NCBI RefSeq assembly: GCF_030817195.1
Contig: NZ_JAUSYZ010000001.1
Coordinates: 1,054,001-1,118,000, forward strand
Direction of reading: 5' to 3'
Origin: Arthrobacter globiformis
Lineage (GTDB): Bacteria; Actinomycetota; Actinomycetes; Actinomycetales; Micrococcaceae
Length of the DNA stretch: 64,000 bases
Below are positions 44,500 through 52,343 of this stretch, piece by piece. A program made the position numbers and the translations under genes. The first letter of the stretch is position 1; each line of letters opens with the position of its first letter. The notes under the pieces are model-generated. The model had not been told where the DNA came from, searched no databases, and saw only the letters and a list, made by a program, of their open reading frames with translations.

Positions 44500-44550
44500 G
44501 CTGGTTGAGCTGGTCGAAACCCTGCCCGCTGGTTGAGCGTGTCGAAACCC
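44500..44550. repeat. Two copies of a GGTTGAGC-N-GTCGAAACC dispersed repeat
   Basis: GCTGGTTGAGCTGGTCGAAAC at 44500-44522 (with CC) and its near copy with GCGTGTCG at 44528-44550. A third copy is at 46269-46290. It is the common actinobacterial intergenic repeat GGTTGAGCCTGTCGAAACC (from memory). It lies between convergent genes. Confidence 0.8.
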
Positions 44551-44554
44551 AATG

Positions 44555-45376
44555 TCAGCCGGGCGCCACAGCTTCCCAGCCGACCGTAAGTTCCCCCAGC
44601 CGCCAACGCGAGGGACCATCCTGCACAGGCCACCCGCCGTCGAGCAGTGCCCGGCACATGGCCGTCCACCGTTGCCGGTTTCCGAAGGGTGCCAGCGGCG
44701 CCGACTCGAGCCAGGCCCGGTCCATCGCCTGCAGCAGCGTGTGGATGCGTTCGCCGGGAACATTGCGGTGGATAAGGGCCTTGGGCAGGCGTTCTGCGAT
44801 CTCGGACGGCAGCACAAAACTCCCGAACCGCACCGACATGGTGAGGCTGAGCGGACGCTCGGCATCAAGGGCAATCCACGCGGAGCGCCGGCCAATCTCG
44901 TCGCACGTCCCGTCGATGAACAGGCCATCCGGAGCCAGCCGGCCCTGCACCAGTTCCCAGATGCCGCGCACGTCCGCTTCCTCGTATTGCCGCAGCACGT
45001 TGAACGCGCGCACAAACACCGGGTTCCCGGGCACCGGAACTTCGAATCCTCCGTTGTGGAAACTCAGGCCCGGGCGCTCCAGGGACTTCGCCGCACGCAC
45101 CCGTTCCGGTTCGATTTCAATCCCGCAGACACGCACATCCGGCCGTACCGCCCGGAGCCGTTCAAAGAGTTCGACGGCGGTGGCCGGTGAGGCGCCGTAG
45201 CCCAAGTCCACCACGAGCGGGTCAGCCGCCCTCCGGAGCCGCCAGGCCTGCGGCCCCGCCAGCCACCGGTCCAGCCGGCGCATGCGGTTCGGGTTGGTGG
45301 TGCCGCGGGTCACGTTCCCCACCGGCTTGCCCCGGCTGCTCCGGTTGGTCACCACCCGTTCTGCTTTCTGCACCAC
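44555..45376 (-). CDS. Class I SAM-dependent methyltransferase
   Basis: A 273-residue protein. SAM motif I VVDLGYGASPATAVELFERL near 55 and acidic motif II CGIEIEPERV near 84 are clear. The basic N terminus (RGKPVGNVTRGTTNPNRMRR) is typical of actinobacterial members of this group. GTG start. The substrate cannot be inferred. Its promoter region overlaps that of gpmA. Confidence 0.82.
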   Translation of the reverse strand: MVQKAERVVTNRSSRGKPVGNVTRGTTNPNRMRRLDRWLAGPQAWRLRRAADPLVVDLGYGASPATAVELFERLRAVRPDVRVCGIEIEPERVRAAKSLERPGLSFHNGGFEVPVPGNPVFVRAFNVLRQYEEADVRGIWELVQGRLAPDGLFIDGTCDEIGRRSAWIALDAERPLSLTMSVRFGSFVLPSEIAERLPKALIHRNVPGERIHTLLQAMDRAWLESAPLAPFGNRQRWTAMCRALLDGGWPVQDGPSRWRLGELTVGWEAVAPG

Positions 45377-45509
45377 GGCCCCAGCCTATCGGCCCGGCCC
45401 AGCCTATCGGGCCGGCCCTTCCGGGGGATGCGTCCGGGGGATGCGGGCGGCCCCTGCGCGTGATGTAACTCTCGGCACCCGCGGGCCGCGCTCGGCTAGG
45501 ATGAAAATC

Positions 45510-46256
45510 ATGACTTACAAGCTGATTCTGCTGCGCCACGGCCACAGCGAATGGAACGCCAAGAACCTGTTCACCGGCTGGGTGGACGTTGACCTGAACG
45601 ACCAGGGCCGCGAGGAAGCAGCACGCGGCGGGGAGCTGCTGGTTGAGAACAACATTCTCCCGGACATCCTCTACACCTCCCTCCTGAAGCGGGCCATCAA
45701 CACGGCCAACATCTCCCTGGACAAGGCCGACCGCGGCTGGATCCCCGTCAAGCGCGACTGGCGCCTCAACGAGCGCCACTACGGTGCACTGCAGGGCAAG
45801 GACAAGGCCCAGACCCTGGCCGAATTCGGCGAGGACCAGTTCATGCTGTGGCGCCGTTCCTACGACACCCCGCCGCCGCCCCTGGACGACAGCAGCGAGT
45901 TCTCCCAGTCCCGCGATCCGCGCTACGCGGACCTCGGCGACGACCTGCCCCGCACCGAGTGCCTCAAGGACGTCCTCATCCGCCTGCTCCCATATTGGGA
46001 ATCGGACATCAAGGAAGACCTGAAGGCCGGCAAGACCGTCCTGGTCACCGCCCACGGCAACTCCCTGCGCGCCCTGGTCAAGCACCTGGACGGCATCAGC
46101 GACGACGCCATCGCCAGCCTGAACATTCCCACGGGCATCCCGCTGGTCTACGACCTGGACGAGAACTTCCAGCCGATCACCCCCGGCGGAACCTACCTCG
46201 ACCCCGACGCAGCAGCCGAGGCCATCCTGGCCGTGGCCAACCAGGGCAAGAAGTAG
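45510..46256 (+). CDS. gpmA: 2,3-bisphosphoglycerate-dependent phosphoglycerate mutase
   Basis: A 248-residue glycolytic/gluconeogenic enzyme interconverting 3- and 2-phosphoglycerate. LRHGHSEWN carries the phosphorylated His near residue 10, NERHYGALQG is near 86 and the second His is in VTAHGNSLR near 182, with the usual dPGM length. AGGA lies 8 nt before the ATG at 45510. Confidence 0.96.
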   Translation: MTYKLILLRHGHSEWNAKNLFTGWVDVDLNDQGREEAARGGELLVENNILPDILYTSLLKRAINTANISLDKADRGWIPVKRDWRLNERHYGALQGKDKAQTLAEFGEDQFMLWRRSYDTPPPPLDDSSEFSQSRDPRYADLGDDLPRTECLKDVLIRLLPYWESDIKEDLKAGKTVLVTAHGNSLRALVKHLDGISDDAIASLNIPTGIPLVYDLDENFQPITPGGTYLDPDAAAEAILAVANQGKK

Positions 46257-46268
46257 CCCCTGCCCGCC

Positions 46269-46290
46269 GCTGGTTGAGCCTGTCGAAACC
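46269..46290. repeat. Third copy of the GGTTGAGCCTGTCGAAACC repeat
   Basis: GCTGGTTGAGCCTGTCGAAA plus CC, directly before the gpmA/phoU terminator. Confidence 0.8.
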
Positions 46291-46345
46291 AAAACGGACG
46301 ACGCCGGCCGGTCACCTAAGGTGACCAGCCGGCGTCGTCCGTTTT
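46291..46345. terminator. Bidirectional terminator between gpmA and phoU
   Basis: A 26-bp stem with one mismatch (outer AAAACGGACGACGCC / GGCGTCGTCCGTTTT) and a 3-nt loop. A-run on one side and T-run on the other, so it works both ways. Confidence 0.93.
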
Positions 46346-46353
46346 GTTTCGGG

Positions 46354-47016
46354 TCAGCCGTGCTCGATGCTGTTCGGGTGCCACGCGCCCGTCACGAGGT
46401 AGGTGACCTTCTGCGCCACGGACACGCCGTGATCCGCGAACCGCTCGAAGTAGCGGCTGGCCAGGGCTACGTCCACGGTGGTGGCCGGGGATTCCTGCCA
46501 GTCGGGGCGTGCGATCGCCTTGAAGACGCTGAGGTGGAGGTCGTTCACCGCGGAGTTGGCCTTGAGAATGTCGCGGGCAACCTCCAGGTCGCGGGTCTCC
46601 AGCAGCTGGGTGAGCTTGTTGGCGATCTCGATGTCCTGCTCGGCGAAACTCTTGAACGTTCCGGTCAGCGACTCCGGGATCACGGTGGAGGGGAACCGCA
46701 GCCGGGCGAGCTGGGCGATGTGGCGGGCGAGGTCACCCATGCGCTCCAGGGACGCGCTCATCCGCAGCGACCCGACGATCATGCGCAGGTCGCTGGCAAC
46801 GGGGCCCTGCAGCGCGAGGATGTCGATCGCCCGTTCGTCGAGGCTGTTCTGCAGGAAGTCGATCCTGGCGTCCGCGGCGATGACATCCTGTGCCAGATCG
46901 ACATCGGCACTCTCGAACGACGTCGTTGCCTTGCCGATCGCTTCGCTGACCAGCTTTGAAATCTCGATGAGGTCCTCGCCCACATGGGCCAGCTCCTCCT
47001 GAAAAACCTTGCGCAC
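46354..47016 (-). CDS. phoU: Phosphate uptake regulator PhoU
   Basis: A 220-residue all-helical protein made of two PhoU repeats, each with an acidic metal-binding motif (ADARIDFLQNSLDERAIDIL near 48; SASLERMGDLARHIAQLARL near 86; RYFERFADHGVSVAQKV near 187). It links the Pst transporter to the phosphate sensor kinase, keeping signalling off when phosphate is plentiful. GTG start with AAAGGA upstream. Divergent from senX3 with PHO-box-like repeats between. Confidence 0.95.
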   Translation of the reverse strand: MRKVFQEELAHVGEDLIEISKLVSEAIGKATTSFESADVDLAQDVIAADARIDFLQNSLDERAIDILALQGPVASDLRMIVGSLRMSASLERMGDLARHIAQLARLRFPSTVIPESLTGTFKSFAEQDIEIANKLTQLLETRDLEVARDILKANSAVNDLHLSVFKAIARPDWQESPATTVDVALASRYFERFADHGVSVAQKVTYLVTGAWHPNSIEHG

Positions 47017-47107
47017 GTAGGCGTCCTTTCCTTGGAAACTCCGCCCCGCCGCGGCGGTCAGAATTTCGTGTCACCGTTCCGGCAGTCCAACCGCACACTC
47101 TTCCAGT

Positions 47108-47140
47108 GTTCGGTGAACTGTTACACACCTCAAGATGAAC
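47108..47140. promoter_or_regulatory. PHO-box-like triplet of 11-bp units (RegX3 site candidate)
   Basis: On the minus strand three contiguous 11-mers read GTTCATCTTGA, GGTGTGTAACA and GTTCACCGAAC. The outer two match the GTTCACC-type unit with 11-bp phasing known from actinobacterial PHO boxes. The site lies between divergent phoU and senX3-regX3. Confidence 0.55.
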
Positions 47141-47210
47141 GTTAGCTGAATCCGTACCGCGTGGGCCGTTTAGCGGATATCAGGGCTTCCCGGAAGCATA
47201 AGCTGGAGGC

Positions 47211-48506
47211 GTGGATCCAATGCTCTTAGGTGTCATCGCCGGCCTGCTGGGCCTGTCGTTCGGCGTCTTTGGCGTGCTCGCCTTCCGTGCCAGCGAGAAG
47301 CAGCGCGAGCTTGTGGACATTGAGTACGACGAACCGGCGCTGCCGCAGGGCTCTGCGGAAGTCCTCGCCGTCGTCGGGCAGGCATTTGTGGTGGTTGACG
47401 CGATCGACGGCGTCGTCCGGGCCAGCCCGGCTGCCTATGCCTACGGCCTGGTACGCGGCCACACCGTTGTGCACCGCCAACTGCTGGACATGACGGCGAA
47501 CGTCCGGCGCGACGGCGTCATTCTGGAGAGGCAGCTGGAACTGCCCCGGGGGCCGCTCGGCCAGGGAACCATCATCGTGCAGGTCCGGGCCGCGATGCTG
47601 GGCGAGGAATATATCCTCCTGCTCGCTGATGACCGCACCGAGATCACCCGCACAGAGGAGATCCGCAACGACTTTGTGGCCAACGTGTCCCACGAACTGA
47701 AGACCCCGGTGGGCGCCATCTCGCTGCTGGCTGAAGCGCTGGAGTCATCGGCGGACGACGAGGATGCCGTCCGTCGCTTCGCGAAACGCATGCACAAGGA
47801 GTCGGCCCGCCTCGCTGCGCTGGTGCAGGACATTATTGAGCTGTCCCGGCTGCAGGGTGCGAACGTGGCGCAGCAGGGCCACCCCGTGGATATCAACGAG
47901 GTGATCTCCGAAGCGGTGGACCGCTCGCAGCTGCCCGCCGAGAGCAAGAACATCCAGATCGTCATTGGCGGCCGCGCGGAGGCCAAGGTTTACGGTGACC
48001 AGGACCTGCTGGTCACGGCGCTGCGCAACCTGATCGACAACGCGATCCGGTACTCGCCGGAAAACACCCGGGTGGGCATCGGCGTGCGGTCCAAAGAAGG
48101 TCTGGTTTCCGTCTCTGTGACAGACCAGGGCGAAGGCCTGTCACCCGAGGACCAGGAACGGGTTTTCGAGCGCTTCTACCGGGTGGATGCGGCCCGGTCC
48201 CGCCACACCGGCGGAACCGGTCTGGGCCTGAGCATCGTCAAGCACGTCGTCTCCAACCACGGCGGGGAAGTCACGCTGTGGTCGCAGCCCGGCCAGGGCT
48301 CCACTTTCACCCTCCGGCTGCCGGAGATGGAAGGGCAGGAAGGGGAAGCCGCACCGGAGCCGCGTTCCCGCACCGGGGACGCCCGCGCCGCCCAGGAAAC
48401 CAAAGCGCTGGCGCCCGCCTCACCGCAGGGCCAGCCCGACCGGCCGCAACCGGCCAAGGAAGCACACGACGCCGCCGGCGTCCACGAACGAGGAGCTAAC
48501 GCTTGA
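47211..48506 (+). CDS. senX3: Phosphate-sensing sensor histidine kinase SenX3
   Basis: A 431-residue kinase. One N-terminal TM (LLGVIAGLLGLSFGVFGVLAF), a PAS-like region (60-145), a HisKA domain with phospho-acceptor His in NVSHELKTPVGA near 160, and an ATPase domain with N-box NLIDNAIRYSPE near 272, G1 DQGEGLSPED near 304 and G2 HTGGTGLGLSIV near 329. The Pro/Ala/Gln-rich tail of about 50 residues is extra. A single TM and phoU/regX3 neighbours identify it. GTG start; its TGA overlaps the regX3 TTG start. Confidence 0.94.
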   Translation: MDPMLLGVIAGLLGLSFGVFGVLAFRASEKQRELVDIEYDEPALPQGSAEVLAVVGQAFVVVDAIDGVVRASPAAYAYGLVRGHTVVHRQLLDMTANVRRDGVILERQLELPRGPLGQGTIIVQVRAAMLGEEYILLLADDRTEITRTEEIRNDFVANVSHELKTPVGAISLLAEALESSADDEDAVRRFAKRMHKESARLAALVQDIIELSRLQGANVAQQGHPVDINEVISEAVDRSQLPAESKNIQIVIGGRAEAKVYGDQDLLVTALRNLIDNAIRYSPENTRVGIGVRSKEGLVSVSVTDQGEGLSPEDQERVFERFYRVDAARSRHTGGTGLGLSIVKHVVSNHGGEVTLWSQPGQGSTFTLRLPEMEGQEGEAAPEPRSRTGDARAAQETKALAPASPQGQPDRPQPAKEAHDAAGVHERGANA

Positions 48507-49183
48507 GCAGGATTCTTATTGTCGAGGACGAGGAGTCGTTCAGTGATCCCCTTTCCTATCTTCTGGGCAAGGAAGGGTTCGAAGTGGAGGTCGTGGACAA
48601 CGGCCTCGACGCCATCACGGAATTCGACCGCAACGGGGCAGACCTGGTGCTGCTCGACCTGCAGCTGCCGGGACAGTCCGGCACGGAGGTCTGCCGGCAG
48701 CTTCGGCAGCGCTCCACAGTGCCCGTCATCATGCTGACCGCGAAGGACACCGAGATCGACAAGGTCGTCGGGCTTGAGCTGGGCGCAGACGACTACGTCA
48801 CCAAGCCCTACTCCTCCCGCGAGCTGGTGGCCCGTGTCCGCGCGGTGCTGCGCCGCCAGGGCGAACCGGAGGAACTCATCTCATCCACCGTCCATGCCGG
48901 TCCGGTGCGGATGGACATCGAGCGGCACGTGGTGAGTGTCGACGGCGAGCAGGTCTCGCTGCCGTTGAAGGAGTTTGAACTGCTGGAGATGCTGCTGCGC
49001 AACTCCGGTCGCGTACTGACCCGCGGCCAGCTGATTGACCGGGTGTGGGGCTCCGACTATGTGGGCGACACGAAAACGCTCGATGTCCACGTGAAGCGCC
49101 TGCGCAGCAAGATCGAGCCCGACCCGTCCCTGCCGCGGTACCTCGTCACCGTGCGCGGACTGGGCTACAAGTTCGAGCCATAG
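48503..49183 (+). CDS. regX3: Phosphate response regulator RegX3 (OmpR/PhoB family)
   Basis: A 226-residue regulator. The receiver domain has acidic VEDEE near 7, phospho-acceptor Asp in LLDLQLPG near 52 and Lys in VTKPYS near 101. The C-terminal winged helix (LPLKEFELLEMLLRNSGRVL, then DVHVKRLRSK) is OmpR type. The TTG start overlaps the senX3 stop, with GAGGAG 7 nt upstream. It should activate phosphate-starvation genes via PHO boxes such as that at 47108. An IS element begins within 41 bp of its stop. Confidence 0.95.
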   Translation: MSRILIVEDEESFSDPLSYLLGKEGFEVEVVDNGLDAITEFDRNGADLVLLDLQLPGQSGTEVCRQLRQRSTVPVIMLTAKDTEIDKVVGLELGADDYVTKPYSSRELVARVRAVLRRQGEPEELISSTVHAGPVRMDIERHVVSVDGEQVSLPLKEFELLEMLLRNSGRVLTRGQLIDRVWGSDYVGDTKTLDVHVKRLRSKIEPDPSLPRYLVTVRGLGYKFEP

Positions 49184-49224
49184 AAGCTGGCCCGGGGGGC
49201 AGGGGGGTGTCCCTATGCTTTTGT

Positions 49225-50424
49225 TCAAGCGGCCTGGGCTGGTTTCTCCTTGTAGAGGGTGCCGTGTTTGAGCATGGAGTAGATGACGTCGCAGCGGCGC
49301 CGGGCGAGGCAGATGACGGCGGCGTTGTGCTTCTTTCCTTGGGCCCGTTTCTTTTGGTAGTAGGCCTTCGAGGCCGGGTGGTGGCAGCTGGCGATCCAGG
49401 CGGATCTGAATAGGGCGTTCTTGAGTTGTTTGTTGCCGGAGCGGGCAGGAAATTCACCGCGAATCGAGGTGCCGGAGCGTCGTGTCACCGGGGCTATGCC
49501 TGCGTAGGCCGCGAGGTGTCCGGCGGAGGTGAAGGTGCCGGCATCGCCGATGGTCAGGAGTATCGTCGCTGCGGTCTTGATGCCGACTCCCGGCATGGAC
49601 ATCAAGACCTGGGAAAGAGGGAAGTCATCGAGGAGCTTTTCGACTTCTTCGGCCACGATGGCTCGCTGGTGTTTGAGTTCCTTGATCTGGGCTGCGACGC
49701 GGGGGATGACCAGTTCGACGGCTTCGGTGCCGATGACGGTGACGGTCTGCTCGTCCAGTGCCGAAAAGATGGCTTCAATGAGGTCTACCGGGTCCTTGCG
49801 GCTGTGGTTCCTGGCCCAGCGCAGCACGTTGGATCGCCCGGCAGCCCGCAGTCCGGTCGGTCCGGCGTATTTGATGAACAGTTCCAGCACCAGGGGCCGG
49901 GTCAGCACTGTTCCCGGGAAGACGCGCTCCAGGGCGGGGAATATCTGCAGCAGCAGGGACCGCAGACGGTTGATCGCCCTGGTGCATTCGTGGGTCAGGT
50001 CCGCGTCGAATCCGGAGAGTACCTTCAGGGCCGCGAGCACTTCGCTGTCCCGGTCAACGGCGCGCAGCGTGTGCGGCATTGCACGTGCCGTCTCGGCGAT
50101 GATGAACGCATCCCGCGCGTCCGTTTTGGACTTTCCCGGGTACAGGTCAGCAGCTTTGCGCATCGCCAGGCCGGGCAGGTAGGCAACAGTGCAGCCGCAG
50201 TCCCGTGCCACCGCTATCGGCAGCGCGCCGATGGTGTTGGGCTGGTCCACGATCACCAGCACCCGGCCGTGCTGCTGCAGGCCGGTGAACAGCTCGCGCA
50301 GCCGGGCCTCGTCCTGCGGCAGCGGTTTGTCGAAGACCCGTTCGCCGGCTGCGTTCAACGCGGCGGCGTGATGCTCGGACTTGCCGACATCAAGCCCGCA
50401 GTAAACCTCGTATCCTTCGTCCAT
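49225..50424 (-). CDS. IS110-family transposase (DEDD recombinase)
   Basis: A 399-residue transposase. The N-terminal RuvC-like DEDD domain has YCGLDVGKSEHH near 8, a conserved acidic VIVDQPN near 59, and GKSKTDARDA near 99. The C-terminal transposase_20 domain has the SMPGVGIKTAATILLTIGD helix-hairpin-helix near 279 and the catalytic-Ser-type LAAYAGIAPVTRRSGTS stretch near 310. The ATG at 50424 follows AAGGGGG. Complete and apparently functional. Enzymes of this family use a bridge RNA encoded in the element's own non-coding end. Confidence 0.95.
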   Translation of the reverse strand: MDEGYEVYCGLDVGKSEHHAAALNAAGERVFDKPLPQDEARLRELFTGLQQHGRVLVIVDQPNTIGALPIAVARDCGCTVAYLPGLAMRKAADLYPGKSKTDARDAFIIAETARAMPHTLRAVDRDSEVLAALKVLSGFDADLTHECTRAINRLRSLLLQIFPALERVFPGTVLTRPLVLELFIKYAGPTGLRAAGRSNVLRWARNHSRKDPVDLIEAIFSALDEQTVTVIGTEAVELVIPRVAAQIKELKHQRAIVAEEVEKLLDDFPLSQVLMSMPGVGIKTAATILLTIGDAGTFTSAGHLAAYAGIAPVTRRSGTSIRGEFPARSGNKQLKNALFRSAWIASCHHPASKAYYQKKRAQGKKHNAAVICLARRRCDVIYSMLKHGTLYKEKPAQAA

Positions 50425-50481
50425 CCGGCGCCCCCTTGCACCACTTATGGCCGCAGTCACGACACCCGATGCTGGCACCCA

Positions 50482-50654
50482 CGTTACAAAGAGACCTGGC
50501 CCCGCGGAAGGAGCCGGCCGTGTCCCTATCAGCAGTCAACGCGTGTCTCCGAACCTGGCGACAACACCCCCCGGATCATCAATGACAGGGCAAGAAAGTC
50601 ATACCAGGTCCAGCGACCAAATCCCCGGCCCTCGGGGACGGAATAAATGTAACG
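50482..50654 (-). ncRNA. Candidate IS110 bridge RNA
   Basis: The leader upstream of the transposase is non-coding but structured. An outer helix pairs 50648-50654 with 50482-50488 (CGTTACA / TGTAACG), closing a domain of 173 nt. Inside it are a 5' hairpin CCCCG/CGGGG at 50623-50637 and a second helix GACCTGG / CCAGGTC (50604-50610 with 50493-50499) that encloses a large loop. That loop contains ATAGGGACAC, identical to the other end of the element at 49207-49216. Size, position and donor-end match fit a bridge RNA; expression is inferred. Confidence 0.4.
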
Positions 50655-50694
50655 GGCCGGGGGAGTGGCCCGGGCGAGGCGCCGGCAACACACG

Positions 50695-50732
50695 AAGAAG
50701 GAGGGGTTCCCGGCCGGGAACCCCTCCTTCTT
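50695..50732 (-). terminator. 38-bp palindromic terminator after lpqE
   Basis: Perfect arms of 19 bp (AAGAAGGAGGGGTTCCCGG on one side) 33 bp past the lpqE stop. It probably served the convergent regX3/lpqE pair before the IS inserted. Confidence 0.8.
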
Positions 50733-50765
50733 GTATCGCTGCCCTATTGCTGCTTGGCTGCGCTC

Positions 50766-51356
50766 TTAGTGGCTTTCGGTGGGCGCGGCCGTGGCGGACT
50801 CGCCCGGGGTCGCGGTCTCGCCCGGGGTCGCGGTCTCACTCGGGGTGGCGGACTCGCTGGGCGCGCCGCCGGGCAGGTAGGCGGCGTATTCCTTCAGCGT
50901 GCCATCCACCACGGGAATCTTCACGGTCTTGTTGAGGTTGGTACCGTCCTCGGTCACTTGGACGTCCACGAGGGCTCCGGGTTTGCCGCCGGACGTGCTC
51001 AGGATGGCCTCGTCAGAGGAGCTGTTCAGCAGGGTGTAGGCGTTCTGCTTGACCGAAACTTCAGTCTGCGCCCCTTCGGCCCCCTTGAGGGTGACCTTGA
51101 CGTCCTTGGACGAGGAGTTGTAGACGGCGCCGATGACGCGGCCGGGCTGGTTCTCGCCGGCGGAAACGATCAGCATGTTGCGCAGCTGGACCGGTCCGAC
51201 CTCGGCACGGGTTCCGTCGGAGGCGGCGTACTGGTGAGAGGTCTGCTGGGCGTTGACGTAGCCGCAGCCCGTCAGGGCCAGCAGGCCGACGCTCAGGACG
51301 GCTGCCGCCATTGCCATCTTGCCGCTCTGGCCCCGGTTCATCGCAGTGAAACGCAC
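50766..51356 (-). CDS. lpqE: LpqE-like lipoprotein
   Basis: A 196-residue exported lipoprotein. Signal peptide MAMAAAVLSVGLLALTGC with lipobox LTGC, then a beta-rich domain (QLRNMLIVSAGENQPGRVIG), and a Ser/Thr/Pro/Glu tail of repeated SATPSETATPGETATPGES. Its position divergent from carD matches mycobacterial lpqE (Rv3584) next to carD, the main basis for the symbol. The GTG at 51356 has AGGAG 8 nt upstream; the ATG at 51341 is an alternative. Function unknown. Confidence 0.78.
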   Translation of the reverse strand: MRFTAMNRGQSGKMAMAAAVLSVGLLALTGCGYVNAQQTSHQYAASDGTRAEVGPVQLRNMLIVSAGENQPGRVIGAVYNSSSKDVKVTLKGAEGAQTEVSVKQNAYTLLNSSSDEAILSTSGGKPGALVDVQVTEDGTNLNKTVKIPVVDGTLKEYAAYLPGGAPSESATPSETATPGETATPGESATAAPTESH

Positions 51357-51682
51357 GTCACGCACTCCTCGAAAAGTCTTTGAAACAGTTTTCAGGCATA
51401 GCCTATCGGCAAAGAGGGTCAAACAAGGATTCGGCCCCTCCACATGACCGGCCCCTCCGTCGCCGGTTAAGGGGGTCCCCGAGCCGCCGGCGGAGACCTG
51501 CAACTACCCGCGCGTAACGCTTGTGGGCCTGCATGCGATGCACTATTGTTCGCATTCGTCAAGGGGTCTGAGTGGCCGATTTCGGCCATTTTCCGCGGAT
51601 TTACGGGGTTCCGGGACCGTTTCCATGCCAGTCATATGCCTTAATCGTGATAAACTGATCTGCGGGAAAGGGGAAAGTCCAC
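51357..51682. promoter_or_regulatory. Divergent lpqE/carD promoter region
   Basis: 326 bp with no gene. A possible carD -10 TAAACT lies at 51651-51656, but no matching -35 was found at 17-18 bp. The DNA is more AT-rich from about 51500 to 51682. No riboswitch-like fold was recognised. Confidence 0.4.
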
Positions 51683-52165
51683 ATGGTTTTTGAGGTCGGC
51701 GAGACAGTAGTTTACCCTCACCACGGTGCAGCAAAAATTGAAGAGATCAAGATGCGCACTGTCAAGGGCGAAGAGAAGATGTATCTCAAGCTCAAGGTGG
51801 CTCAGGGTGATCTGACCATTGAAGTTCCAGCAGAGAACGTTGACCTTGTTGGGGTTCGCGACGTAGTGGGCAAAGACGGTTTGGAGCACGTGTTTGACGT
51901 GCTTCGTGCCGAGTTCACTGAGGAGCCCACCAACTGGTCGCGTCGTTACAAGGCAAATCTGGAGAAGCTTGCTTCCGGTGACGTCATCAAGGTAGCAGAG
52001 GTCGTCCGCGACCTGTGGCGCCGGGATCACGACCGGGGCCTTTCCGCAGGCGAGAAGCGTATGCTGGCCAAGGCCCGGCAGATTCTGATCTCAGAATTGG
52101 CTCTGGCTGAAAAGACCGACGAAGAGAAGGCTGCGAGCGTTCTCGACGAGGTCTTGGCTTCCTAA
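51683..52165 (+). CDS. carD: RNA polymerase-binding transcription factor CarD
   Basis: A 160-residue protein. The N-terminal RID/Tudor-like domain (VFEVGETVVYPHHGAAKIEE) binds the RNA polymerase beta subunit, and the helical C-terminal domain contains the WSRRYKANLEKL and DLWRRDHDRGLSAGEKRML stretches, including the conserved Trp that stabilises the open promoter bubble. The length and a ribosome-binding site (GGGGAAAG) before the ATG are normal. Essential in mycobacteria. It heads the ispD-ispF-cysS-rlmB block but has its own terminator. Confidence 0.97.
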   Translation: MVFEVGETVVYPHHGAAKIEEIKMRTVKGEEKMYLKLKVAQGDLTIEVPAENVDLVGVRDVVGKDGLEHVFDVLRAEFTEEPTNWSRRYKANLEKLASGDVIKVAEVVRDLWRRDHDRGLSAGEKRMLAKARQILISELALAEKTDEEKAASVLDEVLAS

Positions 52166-52174
52166 CAAGAATTG

Positions 52175-52206
52175 AACCCCGGTGGCAAAGTGCCGCCGGG
52201 GTTTCT
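52175..52206 (+). terminator. Rho-independent terminator of carD
   Basis: 13-bp stem AACCCCGGTGGCA / TGCCGCCGGGGTT with one T-G pair and a 3-nt loop, followed by TCTTCTT. Confidence 0.88.
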
Positions 52207-52244
52207 TCTTGCCCAAAATCAGCCAGCCCAAGAATCCCCATGTA

Positions 52245-52295
52245 AGTAGCAGCTCGCGGGCGTTCCCAGCGCCGAGAACGCCCGCAGCTGCTACT
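52245..52295. other. Large hairpin upstream of ispD
   Basis: Two 10-bp blocks pair across a one-base bulge (AGTAGCAGCT with AGCTGCTACT; GCGGGCGTTC with GAACGCCCGC) around a 10-nt loop. It is separate from the carD terminator and 48 bp before the ispD start. Confidence 0.7.
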
Positions 52296-52343
52296 GAGTT
52301 GGGAGATGGAGGGGGAGCGCGGCAGGGACGTAGGCTAGAGCGC

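Larger units (their letters stand above)
49184..50694 (-). mobile_element. IS110-family insertion sequence (outer limits)
   Basis: One IS110 transposase with a short 3' flank and a long structured leader. The limits given are the regX3 stop and the palindromic terminator at 50695, since the exact ends cannot be fixed from one copy. GTGTCCCTAT occurs at both 49207-49216 and 50520-50529. IS110 elements usually lack terminal inverted repeats and target duplications, as here. It separates regX3 from lpqE; both genes look intact. Confidence 0.8.

Noticed and set aside
49207..50529. GTGTCCCTAT at both sides of the transposase as a target-site duplication
   Set aside because: The second copy lies inside the structured leader and not at an element edge, and IS110 elements usually make no duplication; a donor-guide match explains it better.
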